Source of the DNA: Alphaproteobacteria bacterium
GTDB taxonomy: Bacteria > Pseudomonadota > Alphaproteobacteria > Rhizobiales > Xanthobacteraceae
Direction: 5' to 3'
NCBI GenBank assembly: GCA_005884855.1
Contig: VAZS01000093.1
Span: 1 to 5,662 of the forward strand
DNA: 5,662 nucleotides
The notes beneath the pieces are model-generated. The model was not told where the DNA came from. It searched no databases and saw nothing but the letters and a program-made list of their open reading frames with translations. The translations under genes were made by a program, and so were the position numbers. Shown here piece after piece: positions 1-5,662 of this stretch. Numbering within the stretch: position 1 is the stretch's first letter; the number at the start of each line of letters is the position of its first letter.

Positions 1-701
1 ATCAGGCGGTCGCTGGCCTGAGGCGACAGCAACAGATGGTCGATCCGCAAACCCTGGTTTTTCTGCCAGGCGCCAGCCTGATAATCCCAGAATGTGTATT
101 GACCGGGCGCGTCGGTGACGGCGCGCAACGCGTCGGTAAGTCCAAGTCCGAGCAGTGTCTGGAAGCTTTCCCGGGTTTCCCGCCGAAACAGCGCGTCATT
201 CACCCAGGCGGGCGCATTGTAGACGTCCGCAGCCGTCGGGATCACGTTAAAGTCTCCGGCCAGCACCAGCGGCTCTTCCCCTTTCAGACGCTGCTTTGAA
301 TACTCAAGAAGCCGCGACATCCATTTGAGTTTATATGAATACTTCTCAGTTTCAGGCGGGTTCCCGTTGGGCAGATACAGGCACGCCACGCGGAGCACGC
401 CCGTCTTCAGTGTCACCACGCCTTCCAGAAATCGCGCATGGGTGTCCTCGAGATCGCCGGCGAGCCCCGATTTGGTCTCGTCGAACGGCAGCTTGGAAAG
501 CAGCGCGACGCCATTGAACGCTTTCTGGCCGTGGGTAACCACGTTGTAGCCGAGCGCCTCGATCGCCTCCCGCGGGAATGCCTCGTCGAGGCATTTGATC
601 TCCTGCAGACAGACGATGTCAGGCGCGCAGTCCTTCAGCCAGGTTAAGAGATGCTCGATCCGTTGCCGGACCGAGTTGACGTTCCACGAAGCAATACGCA
701 T
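1..701 (-). CDS. xthA: Exodeoxyribonuclease III (ExoIII/AP endonuclease family), C-terminus cut by the window edge
   Basis: Mg2+-dependent repair nuclease of the endonuclease/exonuclease/phosphatase (EEP) fold. Family members cut at abasic sites and remove nucleotides 3' to 5' in base excision repair in the cytoplasm. The frame is open from the ATG at 701 to the left edge and gives 233 residues. The family is usually about 260-270 aa, so roughly 30 C-terminal residues are missing, including the expected final catalytic His. Visible family residues, which match E. coli ExoIII positions closely: N7 (ASWNVNS), E34 (CLQEIK), Y109 (CLYLPNGNPP), D150 and N152 (LAGDFNVIPT), and D221 (LRIDHLLLS). The N-terminus MRIASWNVNSVRQRI fits family starts, which supports the ATG. 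The Shine-Dalgarno is weak: only a GGGA about 9 nt upstream. It is transcribed away from the adaptor gene across a shared 152-bp spacer. The EEP family and the ExoIII subgroup are secure. Which paralogue (xthA1/xthA2) it is cannot be told. Confidence 0.93.
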   Translation of the reverse strand, partial: MRIASWNVNSVRQRIEHLLTWLKDCAPDIVCLQEIKCLDEAFPREAIEALGYNVVTHGQKAFNGVALLSKLPFDETKSGLAGDLEDTHARFLEGVVTLKTGVLRVACLYLPNGNPPETEKYSYKLKWMSRLLEYSKQRLKGEEPLVLAGDFNVIPTAADVYNAPAWVNDALFRRETRESFQTLLGLGLTDALRAVTDAPGQYTFWDYQAGAWQKNQGLRIDHLLLSPQASDRL

Positions 702-771
702 CAAAAAGGTCCCACGCGTCTGATATTTTCGGTTTAATGGCATACCATGGGGGGCAGGGCTGTGATAACCG

Positions 772-800
772 TTTAGAAAAGGCGCAGATGTCGCCGTCAA
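772..800 (-). promoter_or_regulatory. Candidate sigma-70-type promoter for the exonuclease III gene
   Basis: Read on the minus strand, a -35-like TTGACG (795-800) lies exactly 17 nt from a -10-like TCTAAA (772-777). These match the consensus TTGACA and TATAAT at 5/6 and 4/6 positions. Transcription would start near 765 and leave a leader of about 64 nt before the ATG at 701. The position and spacing fit, but this is a motif match only and alphaproteobacterial -10 boxes are loose. Confidence 0.4.
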
Positions 801-820
801 GGGCAGGAGATCGGGCTGTC

Positions 821-838
821 CCGGTCCTTCCGGACCGG
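821..838 (+). repeat. Perfect 7-bp inverted repeat (CCGGTCC-TTCC-GGACCGG) just upstream of the adaptor start
   Basis: The arms 821-827 and 832-838 are exact reverse complements around a 4-nt TTCC spacer. The repeat ends 15 nt before the adaptor ATG. There is no following T-run, so it does not resemble an intrinsic terminator. It could be a repressor operator, or a hairpin in the mRNA leader that limits ribosome access. The sequence alone cannot separate these. Confidence 0.55.
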
Positions 839-853
839 CTGACTTGAAATGCT

Positions 854-1984
854 ATGAAAACCCGTAATCTGATATTCGTTGCGGGCGTGCTGGGCATTGT
901 AGCACTGGCCGCCTTTCTCACTCGCGCCTCCTGGACCGGCAGCGGAGCGAGCGCGCAAGGACCTCAGCGTCCGCGCGTCATCTCGGTCGAAATTGCTAAA
1001 GCGGAGCGCAAACCGGTACCGGTCGATGTCGACTCGATCGGGACAGTGACGCCGATTTCGAGCGTCGCACTGAAGTCGCGGGTCGAAACCACCATCCTGC
1101 GGGTGCATTTCGAGGACGGCGCCAAAGTCGCCGAAGGCGATGTGCTGTTTACGCTCGATGCGCGCCAGATCGACGCGCAAATCGAGCAGGCCGAGGGCAT
1201 GCTCGCCAGGGATCAGGCAAGCCTGGAAGGCGCACAACGCGACGTCAGGCGTTTCACCGATCTGATCGGCAAGGGCGCTACCACCCAGGTCAACGTGGAT
1301 AATGCCAAGACCCAGGCCGACGTGCTGATCGGCACCGTCAAGGCGAATCAATCCGCGCTGGACAACCTGCGAGTCCAGAAGAGCTACACGGTCATCCGCG
1401 CGCCGTTCTCAGGGCGGATCAGCGCGGCCAATGTGAAGGTCGGCAACTTCGTGCGTCCGGCCGATACCGCGCCGCTCGCCATCATCAACCAAATGGCTCC
1501 CGTCTATGTGACCTTTGCAATTCCGCAACGTGTGCTCGTCGATTTGCGCGACGCCATGGCCGCGGGCGGCTCCAAGGTGGTTGCGACCATCCCCGGTCAT
1601 CAGCGCTCCGAAGACGGCAAGGTCGCGATGGTCGAGAACACCGTCGATGCGACCACCGGCATGGTCACGGTGCGCGGCATCATGCACAACGAAAACGAAA
1701 CGCTCTGGCCGGGAACGCTTGTCAACACCAAGCTAGTGATCCGGACCGAGGAGGCGATCACAGTGCCGACGGCGGCCGTGCAGCGCAGCCAGAACGGCAA
1801 CTTCGTGTTCGTGTCGAGGGATGGCAAGGCTCACGTCCAACCGGTAAATGTCAGCCGTACCTTCCAGGGAATATCCGTCGTCACCTCAGGATTAGGTGGA
1901 GGCGAGGACGTCATCACCGACGGGCAATTGTTGTTGTCGGAAGGAACTCCGATCGCGCCGCGTGCGCCCAAGGCAGGGGCCTGA
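854..1984 (+). CDS. RND efflux periplasmic adaptor subunit (membrane fusion protein, HlyD/MdtA-like)
   Basis: Periplasmic linker that should couple the adjacent RND permease to an outer-membrane channel. It has 376 aa, normal for the family. The N-terminus has basic residues (K2, R4) and a hydrophobic segment at about 6-22, then a low-complexity linker. There is no lipobox and no cysteine anywhere in the protein, so it is not a lipoprotein and is either membrane-anchored or cleaved and soluble. The order follows the family: first lipoyl half about 63-101 (VHFEDGAKVAEGDVLFTLD), alpha-hairpin about 103-175, second lipoyl half about 176-213 (VIRAPFSGRIS), beta-barrel about 215-296 (TVDATTGMVTVRG, LWPGTLVNTKLVI), then the membrane-proximal domain to about 368. 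At the hairpin tip R133-x3-L137-x6-T144 matches the RLS channel-contact motif, with Thr for Ser. The ATG at 854 is well fixed: an in-frame TGA lies at 845-847 and the signal segment begins at once after it. No Shine-Dalgarno is evident. The substrate is unknown. Confidence 0.93.
   Translation: MKTRNLIFVAGVLGIVALAAFLTRASWTGSGASAQGPQRPRVISVEIAKAERKPVPVDVDSIGTVTPISSVALKSRVETTILRVHFEDGAKVAEGDVLFTLDARQIDAQIEQAEGMLARDQASLEGAQRDVRRFTDLIGKGATTQVNVDNAKTQADVLIGTVKANQSALDNLRVQKSYTVIRAPFSGRISAANVKVGNFVRPADTAPLAIINQMAPVYVTFAIPQRVLVDLRDAMAAGGSKVVATIPGHQRSEDGKVAMVENTVDATTGMVTVRGIMHNENETLWPGTLVNTKLVIRTEEAITVPTAAVQRSQNGNFVFVSRDGKAHVQPVNVSRTFQGISVVTSGLGGGEDVITDGQLLLSEGTPIAPRAPKAGA
1975..1979 (+). promoter_or_regulatory. 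Ribosome binding site of the RND permease gene (AGGGG)
   Basis: AGGGG lies 8 nt before the ATG at 1988, inside the last codons of the adaptor gene. It supports this start and implies translation of both genes from one transcript. It contrasts with the adaptor gene, which has no comparable site. Confidence 0.7.
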
Positions 1985-1987
1985 TCG

Positions 1988-4900
1988 ATGACGCTTTCGG
2001 AGCTTTGCATCCGTCGCCCGGTCATGACGACCCTGATGACGGCTTCGATCATCGCGTTCGGCGTGTTTGGCTTTCGCCTGCTGCCTGTCTCGGCATTGCC
2101 GCGGGTGGACTTTCCAACCATTGCGGTGACGGCGACGCTGCCGGGCGCCAGTGCGGACACGATGGCGGCGTCGGTCGCCGGCATCATCGAGCGCCAGCTC
2201 TCGACGGTTGCCGGCATTTCATCGATGTCGTCGAACTCGTCGCAGGGCACGAGCGTCATCACCATCCAGTTCGATCTCAACCGCAACATCGACGCCGCCG
2301 CGCTTGATGTGCAGACCGCGCTGACGATCGCGCAGCGCCGGCTGCCGATCGAAATGACGATTCCGCCGAGCTTCCGCAAGGTGAACCCGGCCGACTTTCC
2401 GGTGCTGTTCGTTGTGCTGCGTTCGGCGACGCTGCCGCTGTCGACAGTCCACGAATACGGCGACATCACCATCGGGCAGACGCTGTCGCAGATTCCCGGA
2501 GTCGCCCAGGTCAGCATCTACGGCGCACAAAAATTCGCCATTCGCGTGCAGGCCGATCCGGAAGCCGCCGCCGCTCGCGGGTTGTCGCTTGAAGACATCC
2601 GCGCCGCGGTCGCCCGTGCCAACTCCTCGACACCGGTGGGCACGCTGAACGGACCGAAGCAGGACGTCGCGCTTCAGGCCTCCGGACAGATGGACAAGGC
2701 GGCTGACTATCGTCAGATCGTAGTGGCATGGCGCAATGGCTCGCCGGTCAAGCTCGATGAAGTCGCGCGGATCTACGACAGCGTGGAAAACGACAAGATC
2801 GCAAGCTGGCTGAACGACGAACGTTCCATTATGCTGGGCATTCAGAAACAGCCGGATGCCAACACCGTGGCGGTGGTCGACTCCGTGCTGGCGAAATTGC
2901 CGACCTTGCGAGCTCAGATACCGCCGTCGGTGGATGTCAGCGTTTTGATGGATCGCTCTATTTCCATCCGGCAGGCCGTCAGTGACGTCGAGGAAACGCT
3001 GCTGATCGCGGTTGCGCTGGTGATCCTGGTAATTTTCCTGTTCCTGCGCTCGGCGTCTGCGACCTTCATTCCGGCGCTTGCCGTTCCGATTTCATTGTTC
3101 GGCACCTGCGCCGTGATGTACGCGCTGGATTACTCCATCAACAACATGACGCTGCTGGCGCTCACGTTGTCGGTCGGCTTCGTGGTCGACGATGCCATCG
3201 TGATGCTGGAAAACATCGTTCGCCATATCGAGCATGGCATGCGCCCCTATGAGGCCGCATTGAAGGGCGCGCGGGAGATCGGCTTCACCATCATCTCCAT
3301 CACCTTCTCGCTGATCGCGGTGTTCATTCCCGTGTTGTTGATGGGAGGCATCGTCGGTCGCGTGTTCCGCGAATTCGCGGTTACCGTATCGGTTGCGATC
3401 GTCGTCTCCGGTTTCGTATCGCTGACGCTGACGCCGATGCTGTGCGCGCGTTTGCTGAGGGCGCACGATGAAACCAGGCGACCGAACATCGTGCTGCGCG
3501 TCTTTGAACGGGTGTTCGATTCCTGGCTCCGCGCCTACGAATGGGCGCTGGACCGGGTGCTGGCGAAGAAATTTGCCACCCTGCTGGTCACGCTGGCGAC
3601 GCTCGGCGGCACCGTCTATCTCTATATGATCGTGCCAAAGGGATTTTTTCCGCAAGAAGACACCGGCTTCCTGATTGGCGTCACTGAGGCCGCGACCGAC
3701 ACCTCGTTCGAGGCGATGAAGGTACGGCAGCAGGCATTGGTCGACGTGCTGAAATCGGACCCTGCAATCGATTACATCAACAGCACGGTGGGTTCGGGCG
3801 GCCCAAATCCCACCGCGAATTATGGCCGCCTGTTTATCGCGCTGAAGCCGCAGAAAACGCGCGACAGCGCGGCGGTCGTGATCGGACGCCTGCGCCAGCA
3901 GGCGCGACAGATTCCGGGCATGCAGGCATTCTTCCAGAGCATTCAGAATCTGAGTATCGGCGGCCGGATTTCAAAGAGTCAGTATCAATACGTGCTGCAG
4001 AGCGGCGACACGGATTCGCTTTATCGGGTCTCGCCGGAAATGCGCGACAAGATCGATAAGATACCGGGATTGCTCGACGTCACCACGGATCTTTACATCA
4101 AGAACCCGCAGATGACCGTCGACATCGACCGCGAGAAGGCAGCGGTCTATGGCGTCACCGTCGATCAAGTGCGCAACCAGCTTTACAACGCCTATGGCGC
4201 ACGACAGGTCGGCACCATCTACATGCCCTCAAACGATTACCAGATCATCCTGGAGGCGCAGCCGCAGTTCCGGGTCGATCCGTCCGATCTGTCCAAGCTC
4301 TATGTGAAGACCACCAACAACCAGACCATCCCGCTCGATGCGGTGGCCAGGCTTGTGCCGTCGGTCGGCCCGCTGCAGATCAACCATCAAGCGCAGCAGC
4401 CTGCGGTGACGATCTCGTTCAATCTCGCGCCGAACTACTCGCTCGGCTATGCGGTCGATCAGATTACCGCAATCGAGCAGACCTCAAACCTGCCGGCCAC
4501 CATCGCGACCGGTTTCTCCGGCACGGCGCAGGTATTCCAGGATTCATTGCGCGGGCAGGGCGTCCTGATCCTGGCCGCGGTGTTCGCCGCCTTCGTGATC
4601 CTCGGCATTCTCTACGAAAGCTTCATTCATCCGATCACGATCATTTCCGGCCTGCCCTCGGCAGGCATCGGCGCGATCCTCACATTGATGCTGTTCAACA
4701 TGGAGCTCTCCGTCATCGCGATGATCGGGATCGTGATGCTGGTCGGCATCGTCAAGAAGAACGCCATCATGATGGTGGATTTCGCGCTGGAGCGCCGTCG
4801 CGTCGGCTTGAGTGCGGAGCACGCCATCCGGGAGGCCGCCCTGCTGCGGTTCCGTCCGATCATGATGACGACGTTCGCGGCGATATTCGGAACGCTGCCG

Positions 4901-5116
4901 ATTGCGATCGGCGCCGGCGCCGGGGCGGAGCTGCGTCAGCCGCTTGGTATCGCGGTGGTCGGCGGTTTGTGCGTGTCGCAGCTATTGACGCTGTTCATCA
5001 CGCCGGTGATCTACATTTATCTCGATAGCATCGACCGCCGCCTCAAGCGCCGTCTCGAACCGCAGCCCGAGGAGCTCGACGCCGTCGAGCGGCCGCACGC
5101 GGTCGCGGCTGAATAG
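1988..5116 (+). CDS. RND-superfamily efflux permease, HAE-1 type, MdtB/MdtC-like
   Basis: Proton-driven inner-membrane pump, expected to be a trimer that takes substrates from the periplasm or outer membrane leaflet and passes them to an outer-membrane channel. It has 1042 aa, full length for AcrB/MdtB-type proteins. The expected 12 helices are visible: TM1 about 10-30; TM2-TM6 about 336-354, 359-380, 387-408, 433-455, 462-486; TM7 about 528-548; TM8-TM12 about 857-877, 884-903, 907-931, 957-978, 984-1013. Two large periplasmic porter/docking regions lie at about 31-335 and 549-856. Proton-relay residues are present: D401-D402 in TM4 (GFVVDDAIVMLENI), equivalent to AcrB D407/D408, and K924 in TM10 (GIVKKNAIMMVDFA), equivalent to K940. 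The wording KKNAIMMVDFA and AELRQPLGIAVVGG resembles MdtB/MdtC more than AcrB. The methionine and charge pattern of heavy-metal (CusA) pumps is not apparent. It starts 3 bp after the adaptor stop. Only one permease gene is seen, so a homotrimer is inferred. The substrate cannot be predicted. Confidence 0.95.
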   Translation: MTLSELCIRRPVMTTLMTASIIAFGVFGFRLLPVSALPRVDFPTIAVTATLPGASADTMAASVAGIIERQLSTVAGISSMSSNSSQGTSVITIQFDLNRNIDAAALDVQTALTIAQRRLPIEMTIPPSFRKVNPADFPVLFVVLRSATLPLSTVHEYGDITIGQTLSQIPGVAQVSIYGAQKFAIRVQADPEAAAARGLSLEDIRAAVARANSSTPVGTLNGPKQDVALQASGQMDKAADYRQIVVAWRNGSPVKLDEVARIYDSVENDKIASWLNDERSIMLGIQKQPDANTVAVVDSVLAKLPTLRAQIPPSVDVSVLMDRSISIRQAVSDVEETLLIAVALVILVIFLFLRSASATFIPALAVPISLFGTCAVMYALDYSINNMTLLALTLSVGFVVDDAIVMLENIVRHIEHGMRPYEAALKGAREIGFTIISITFSLIAVFIPVLLMGGIVGRVFREFAVTVSVAIVVSGFVSLTLTPMLCARLLRAHDETRRPNIVLRVFERVFDSWLRAYEWALDRVLAKKFATLLVTLATLGGTVYLYMIVPKGFFPQEDTGFLIGVTEAATDTSFEAMKVRQQALVDVLKSDPAIDYINSTVGSGGPNPTANYGRLFIALKPQKTRDSAAVVIGRLRQQARQIPGMQAFFQSIQNLSIGGRISKSQYQYVLQSGDTDSLYRVSPEMRDKIDKIPGLLDVTTDLYIKNPQMTVDIDREKAAVYGVTVDQVRNQLYNAYGARQVGTIYMPSNDYQIILEAQPQFRVDPSDLSKLYVKTTNNQTIPLDAVARLVPSVGPLQINHQAQQPAVTISFNLAPNYSLGYAVDQITAIEQTSNLPATIATGFSGTAQVFQDSLRGQGVLILAAVFAAFVILGILYESFIHPITIISGLPSAGIGAILTLMLFNMELSVIAMIGIVMLVGIVKKNAIMMVDFALERRRVGLSAEHAIREAALLRFRPIMMTTFAAIFGTLPIAIGAGAGAELRQPLGIAVVGGLCVSQLLTLFITPVIYIYLDSIDRRLKRRLEPQPEELDAVERPHAVAAE

Positions 5117-5119
5117 GTC

Positions 5120-5452
5120 TCAGACCGAAAAGCTGGTGCCGCAGCCGCAGGACGCGGTGGCATTGGGATTGACCACGCGGAACGAGGCGCCGATCAGATC
5201 GTCGACGAAATCGACCTCGGACCCCGCGAGAAACGGCACTGAGGCGGGATCGACAACCACCACCGCGCTGTCGCGCGCGATCACCAAGTCATCGTCGGCT
5301 TTGGCCCGCTCGATATCGAATTTATACTGAAAGCCCGAGCAGCCACCGCCCTCGACGCTGATGCGCAGCATCGCACCGTCACCCTCGGTCTTGAGGATTT
5401 CCCCAATCCGGCGGGCCGCCCGCTCGCTGATGACGACGCTCTCTGGTGTCAT
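5120..5452 (-). CDS. erpA: Iron-sulfur cluster insertion protein ErpA (A-type carrier, HesB/IscA family)
   Basis: Small cytoplasmic carrier that, in this family, receives Fe-S clusters from the assembly scaffold and delivers them to apo-enzymes. It has 110 aa from the ATG at 5452, the usual length. The three invariant cluster-binding cysteines are present: C38 (EGGGCSGFQYKF) and C102 and C104 (NATASCGCGTSFSV) at the C-terminus. The stretch GSEVDFVDDLIGASF (77-91) is typical. ErpA is preferred over IscA or SufA because of this wording and because no isc or suf genes adjoin; the A-type subgroup is less certain than the family. The frame also opens 9 codons upstream with a TTG at 5479. That extension lacks a ribosome site and lies outside the family N-terminus, so the ATG is chosen, although its own AGG is only 2 nt away and not ideal. 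The stop lies 3 bp from the permease stop in convergent orientation. It is divergent from the dGTPase gene over 106 bp. Confidence 0.92.
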   Translation of the reverse strand: MTPESVVISERAARRIGEILKTEGDGAMLRISVEGGGCSGFQYKFDIERAKADDDLVIARDSAVVVVDPASVPFLAGSEVDFVDDLIGASFRVVNPNATASCGCGTSFSV

Positions 5453-5558
5453 TACCTGGCTCCGATCGCCGATACCCAAAACTATTTGATATCCGGCGCT
5501 TGAGCATAGTTAAGTGCGCCAGGTGCGGGAATCAAACCCTGAAGGGGACTATTACACT
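5453..5558. promoter_or_regulatory. Divergent intergenic region between erpA and the dGTPase gene
   Basis: This 106-bp spacer should hold both promoters. On the minus strand TTAACT (5508-5513) and TATCAA (5486-5491) are 16 nt apart, 4/6 to each consensus box, and could serve erpA. On the plus strand TTGATA (5486-5491) is a good -35-like box, but no convincing -10 follows at 15-18 nt. An inverted repeat GGCGC (5495-5499) / GCGCC (5516-5520) straddles this segment. No recognisable full iron-regulator box was found by eye. Confidence 0.35.
5541..5548 (+). promoter_or_regulatory. Ribosome binding site deciding the GTG start of the dGTPase gene (GAAGGGGA)
   Basis: This purine-rich block lies 10 nt before the GTG at 5559 and 22 nt before the in-frame ATG at 5571. 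The spacing is slightly long for the GTG but too long for the ATG. It therefore supports the GTG start. Confidence 0.55.
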
Positions 5559-5662
5559 GTGTCGGTCGGAATGGCTGCTCCTCGCTCGGTCTATGCCTGC
5601 GACCCCGACCGCAGCCGGGGCCGGCTGTTTCAGGAGCCCCCGAGCAAGACCCGCAGCCCGTT
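5559..5662 (+). CDS. dgt: Deoxyguanosinetriphosphate triphosphohydrolase-like protein (dGTPase), N-terminus only
   Basis: Family members are HD-domain enzymes that split dNTPs to deoxynucleoside and triphosphate, affecting nucleotide pools in the cytoplasm. Only 34 codons and 2 bases lie in the window, so the HD metal site is not visible. The call rests on the N-terminal wording: [13 protein letters not shown] followed by [10 protein letters not shown] closely matches the conserved start of alphaproteobacterial dGTPase-like proteins, where SRGR and TRxPF precede the catalytic domain. The GTG at 5559 is chosen because homologues, as I recall them, begin MSVGMAAPR and a GAAGGGGA block precedes it. 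The alternatives are an ATG at 5571 and GTGs at 5523 and 5514, with an in-frame stop at 5511. Its position next to a divergent erpA fits the usual alphaproteobacterial neighbourhood. It runs off the right edge. Confidence 0.82.
   Translation, partial: MSVGMAAPRSVYACDPDRSRGRLFQEPPSKTRSP

Larger units (their letters stand above)
702..853. promoter_or_regulatory. Divergent intergenic control region between exonuclease III and the efflux operon
   Basis: This 152-bp spacer holds the 5' ends of two divergent genes and contains no supportable ORF. It has AT-richer patches at about 722-738 and 765-780 and a hairpin at 821-838. Plus-strand promoter candidates for the adaptor gene are weak. One is CTGATA (720-725) with TACCAT (743-748) at 17-nt spacing, each 4/6 to consensus. 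Another is an extended -10-like TGT-GATAAC (761-769) without a good -35. I do not choose between them. No adjacent regulator gene (TetR, MarR or two-component) is present to suggest an operator sequence. Confidence 0.5.

Noticed and set aside
36..647. Several plus-strand open frames at the left end
   Set aside because: All are antisense to exonuclease III, whose active-site residues are intact through this stretch.
771..780. GTTTAGAAAA resembling half of an iron-control (Irr-type) box
   Set aside because: The matching opposite half-site is absent. It reads better as the -10 of the minus-strand promoter.
797..1351. 184-codon minus-strand open frame over the adaptor gene and its leader
   Set aside because: It overlaps a convincing adaptor CDS and the divergent control region. 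No domain or ribosome site supports it.
1831..2517. 228-codon open frame on the minus strand across the adaptor/permease junction
   Set aside because: It is antisense to two clear, full-length genes. Its translation is low in recognisable motifs and looks like the usual GC-rich shadow of a real frame.
3092..3655. 187-codon minus-strand open frame inside the permease gene
   Set aside because: The translation is dominated by R, H, Q and D, as expected for a complement frame of a GC-rich membrane protein gene. No family resemblance.
5116..5126. GGTCT-C-AGACC palindrome at the permease/erpA junction
   Set aside because: Arms of 5 bp around a single base cannot form a stable terminator stem. It overlaps both stop regions and has no T-run, so it is probably chance.
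5453..5479. N-terminal extension of ErpA by 9 residues from a TTG
   Set aside because: Rare start codon, no ribosome site, and family members start at about the ATG at 5452.
1..5662. Mobile elements, CRISPR arrays, tRNA/rRNA genes, attachment sites
   Set aside because: No terminal repeats, spaced direct repeats, transposase-like frames or tRNA-like cloverleaf sequences were seen on either strand.

Overview
The window looks like chromosomal DNA from an alphaproteobacterium. The Bradyrhizobium/Rhodopseudomonas/Nitrobacter branch of the Hyphomicrobiales is the best guess. This rests on the high GC, the GC-rich codon choice, and the recognisable wording of the ErpA, exonuclease III and dGTPase N-terminal sequences. 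It was judged by eye, not by a database search.

Layout, left to right: (1) positions 1-701, minus strand: most of an exodeoxyribonuclease III gene (xthA type), with its C-terminus cut by the left edge. (2) 702-853: a 152-bp divergent control region with a plausible minus-strand promoter for the exonuclease and a perfect 7-bp hairpin just before the next gene. (3) 854-1984 and 1988-5116, plus strand: a two-gene operon encoding a periplasmic adaptor (membrane fusion protein) and an RND-superfamily inner-membrane efflux permease of the MdtB/MdtC-like HAE-1 type. The two genes are 3 bp apart. (4) 5120-5452, minus strand: an A-type iron-sulfur carrier (ErpA), tail-to-tail with the permease gene and separated from it by 3 bp. 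(5) 5453-5558: a 106-bp divergent region. (6) 5559 to the right edge, plus strand: the first 34 codons of a dGTPase-like (dgt family) gene starting at GTG.

The adaptor and permease should form the inner-membrane and periplasmic parts of a tripartite, proton-driven exporter. No outer-membrane (TolC-type) channel gene and no regulator gene is visible, so the channel must come from elsewhere. The key proton-relay residues of the permease are present and both genes look intact. The flanking genes are housekeeping: DNA repair, Fe-S cluster delivery and dNTP hydrolysis. In many alphaproteobacteria, as I recall it, dgt, erpA and xthA are close neighbours. Here the efflux operon sits between erpA and xthA on the opposite strand, which suggests a cassette placed into a conserved housekeeping block.

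I found no mobile element, CRISPR array, RNA gene or clearly new system. The observations worth checking concern gene placement, the control regions and one substituted adaptor motif.
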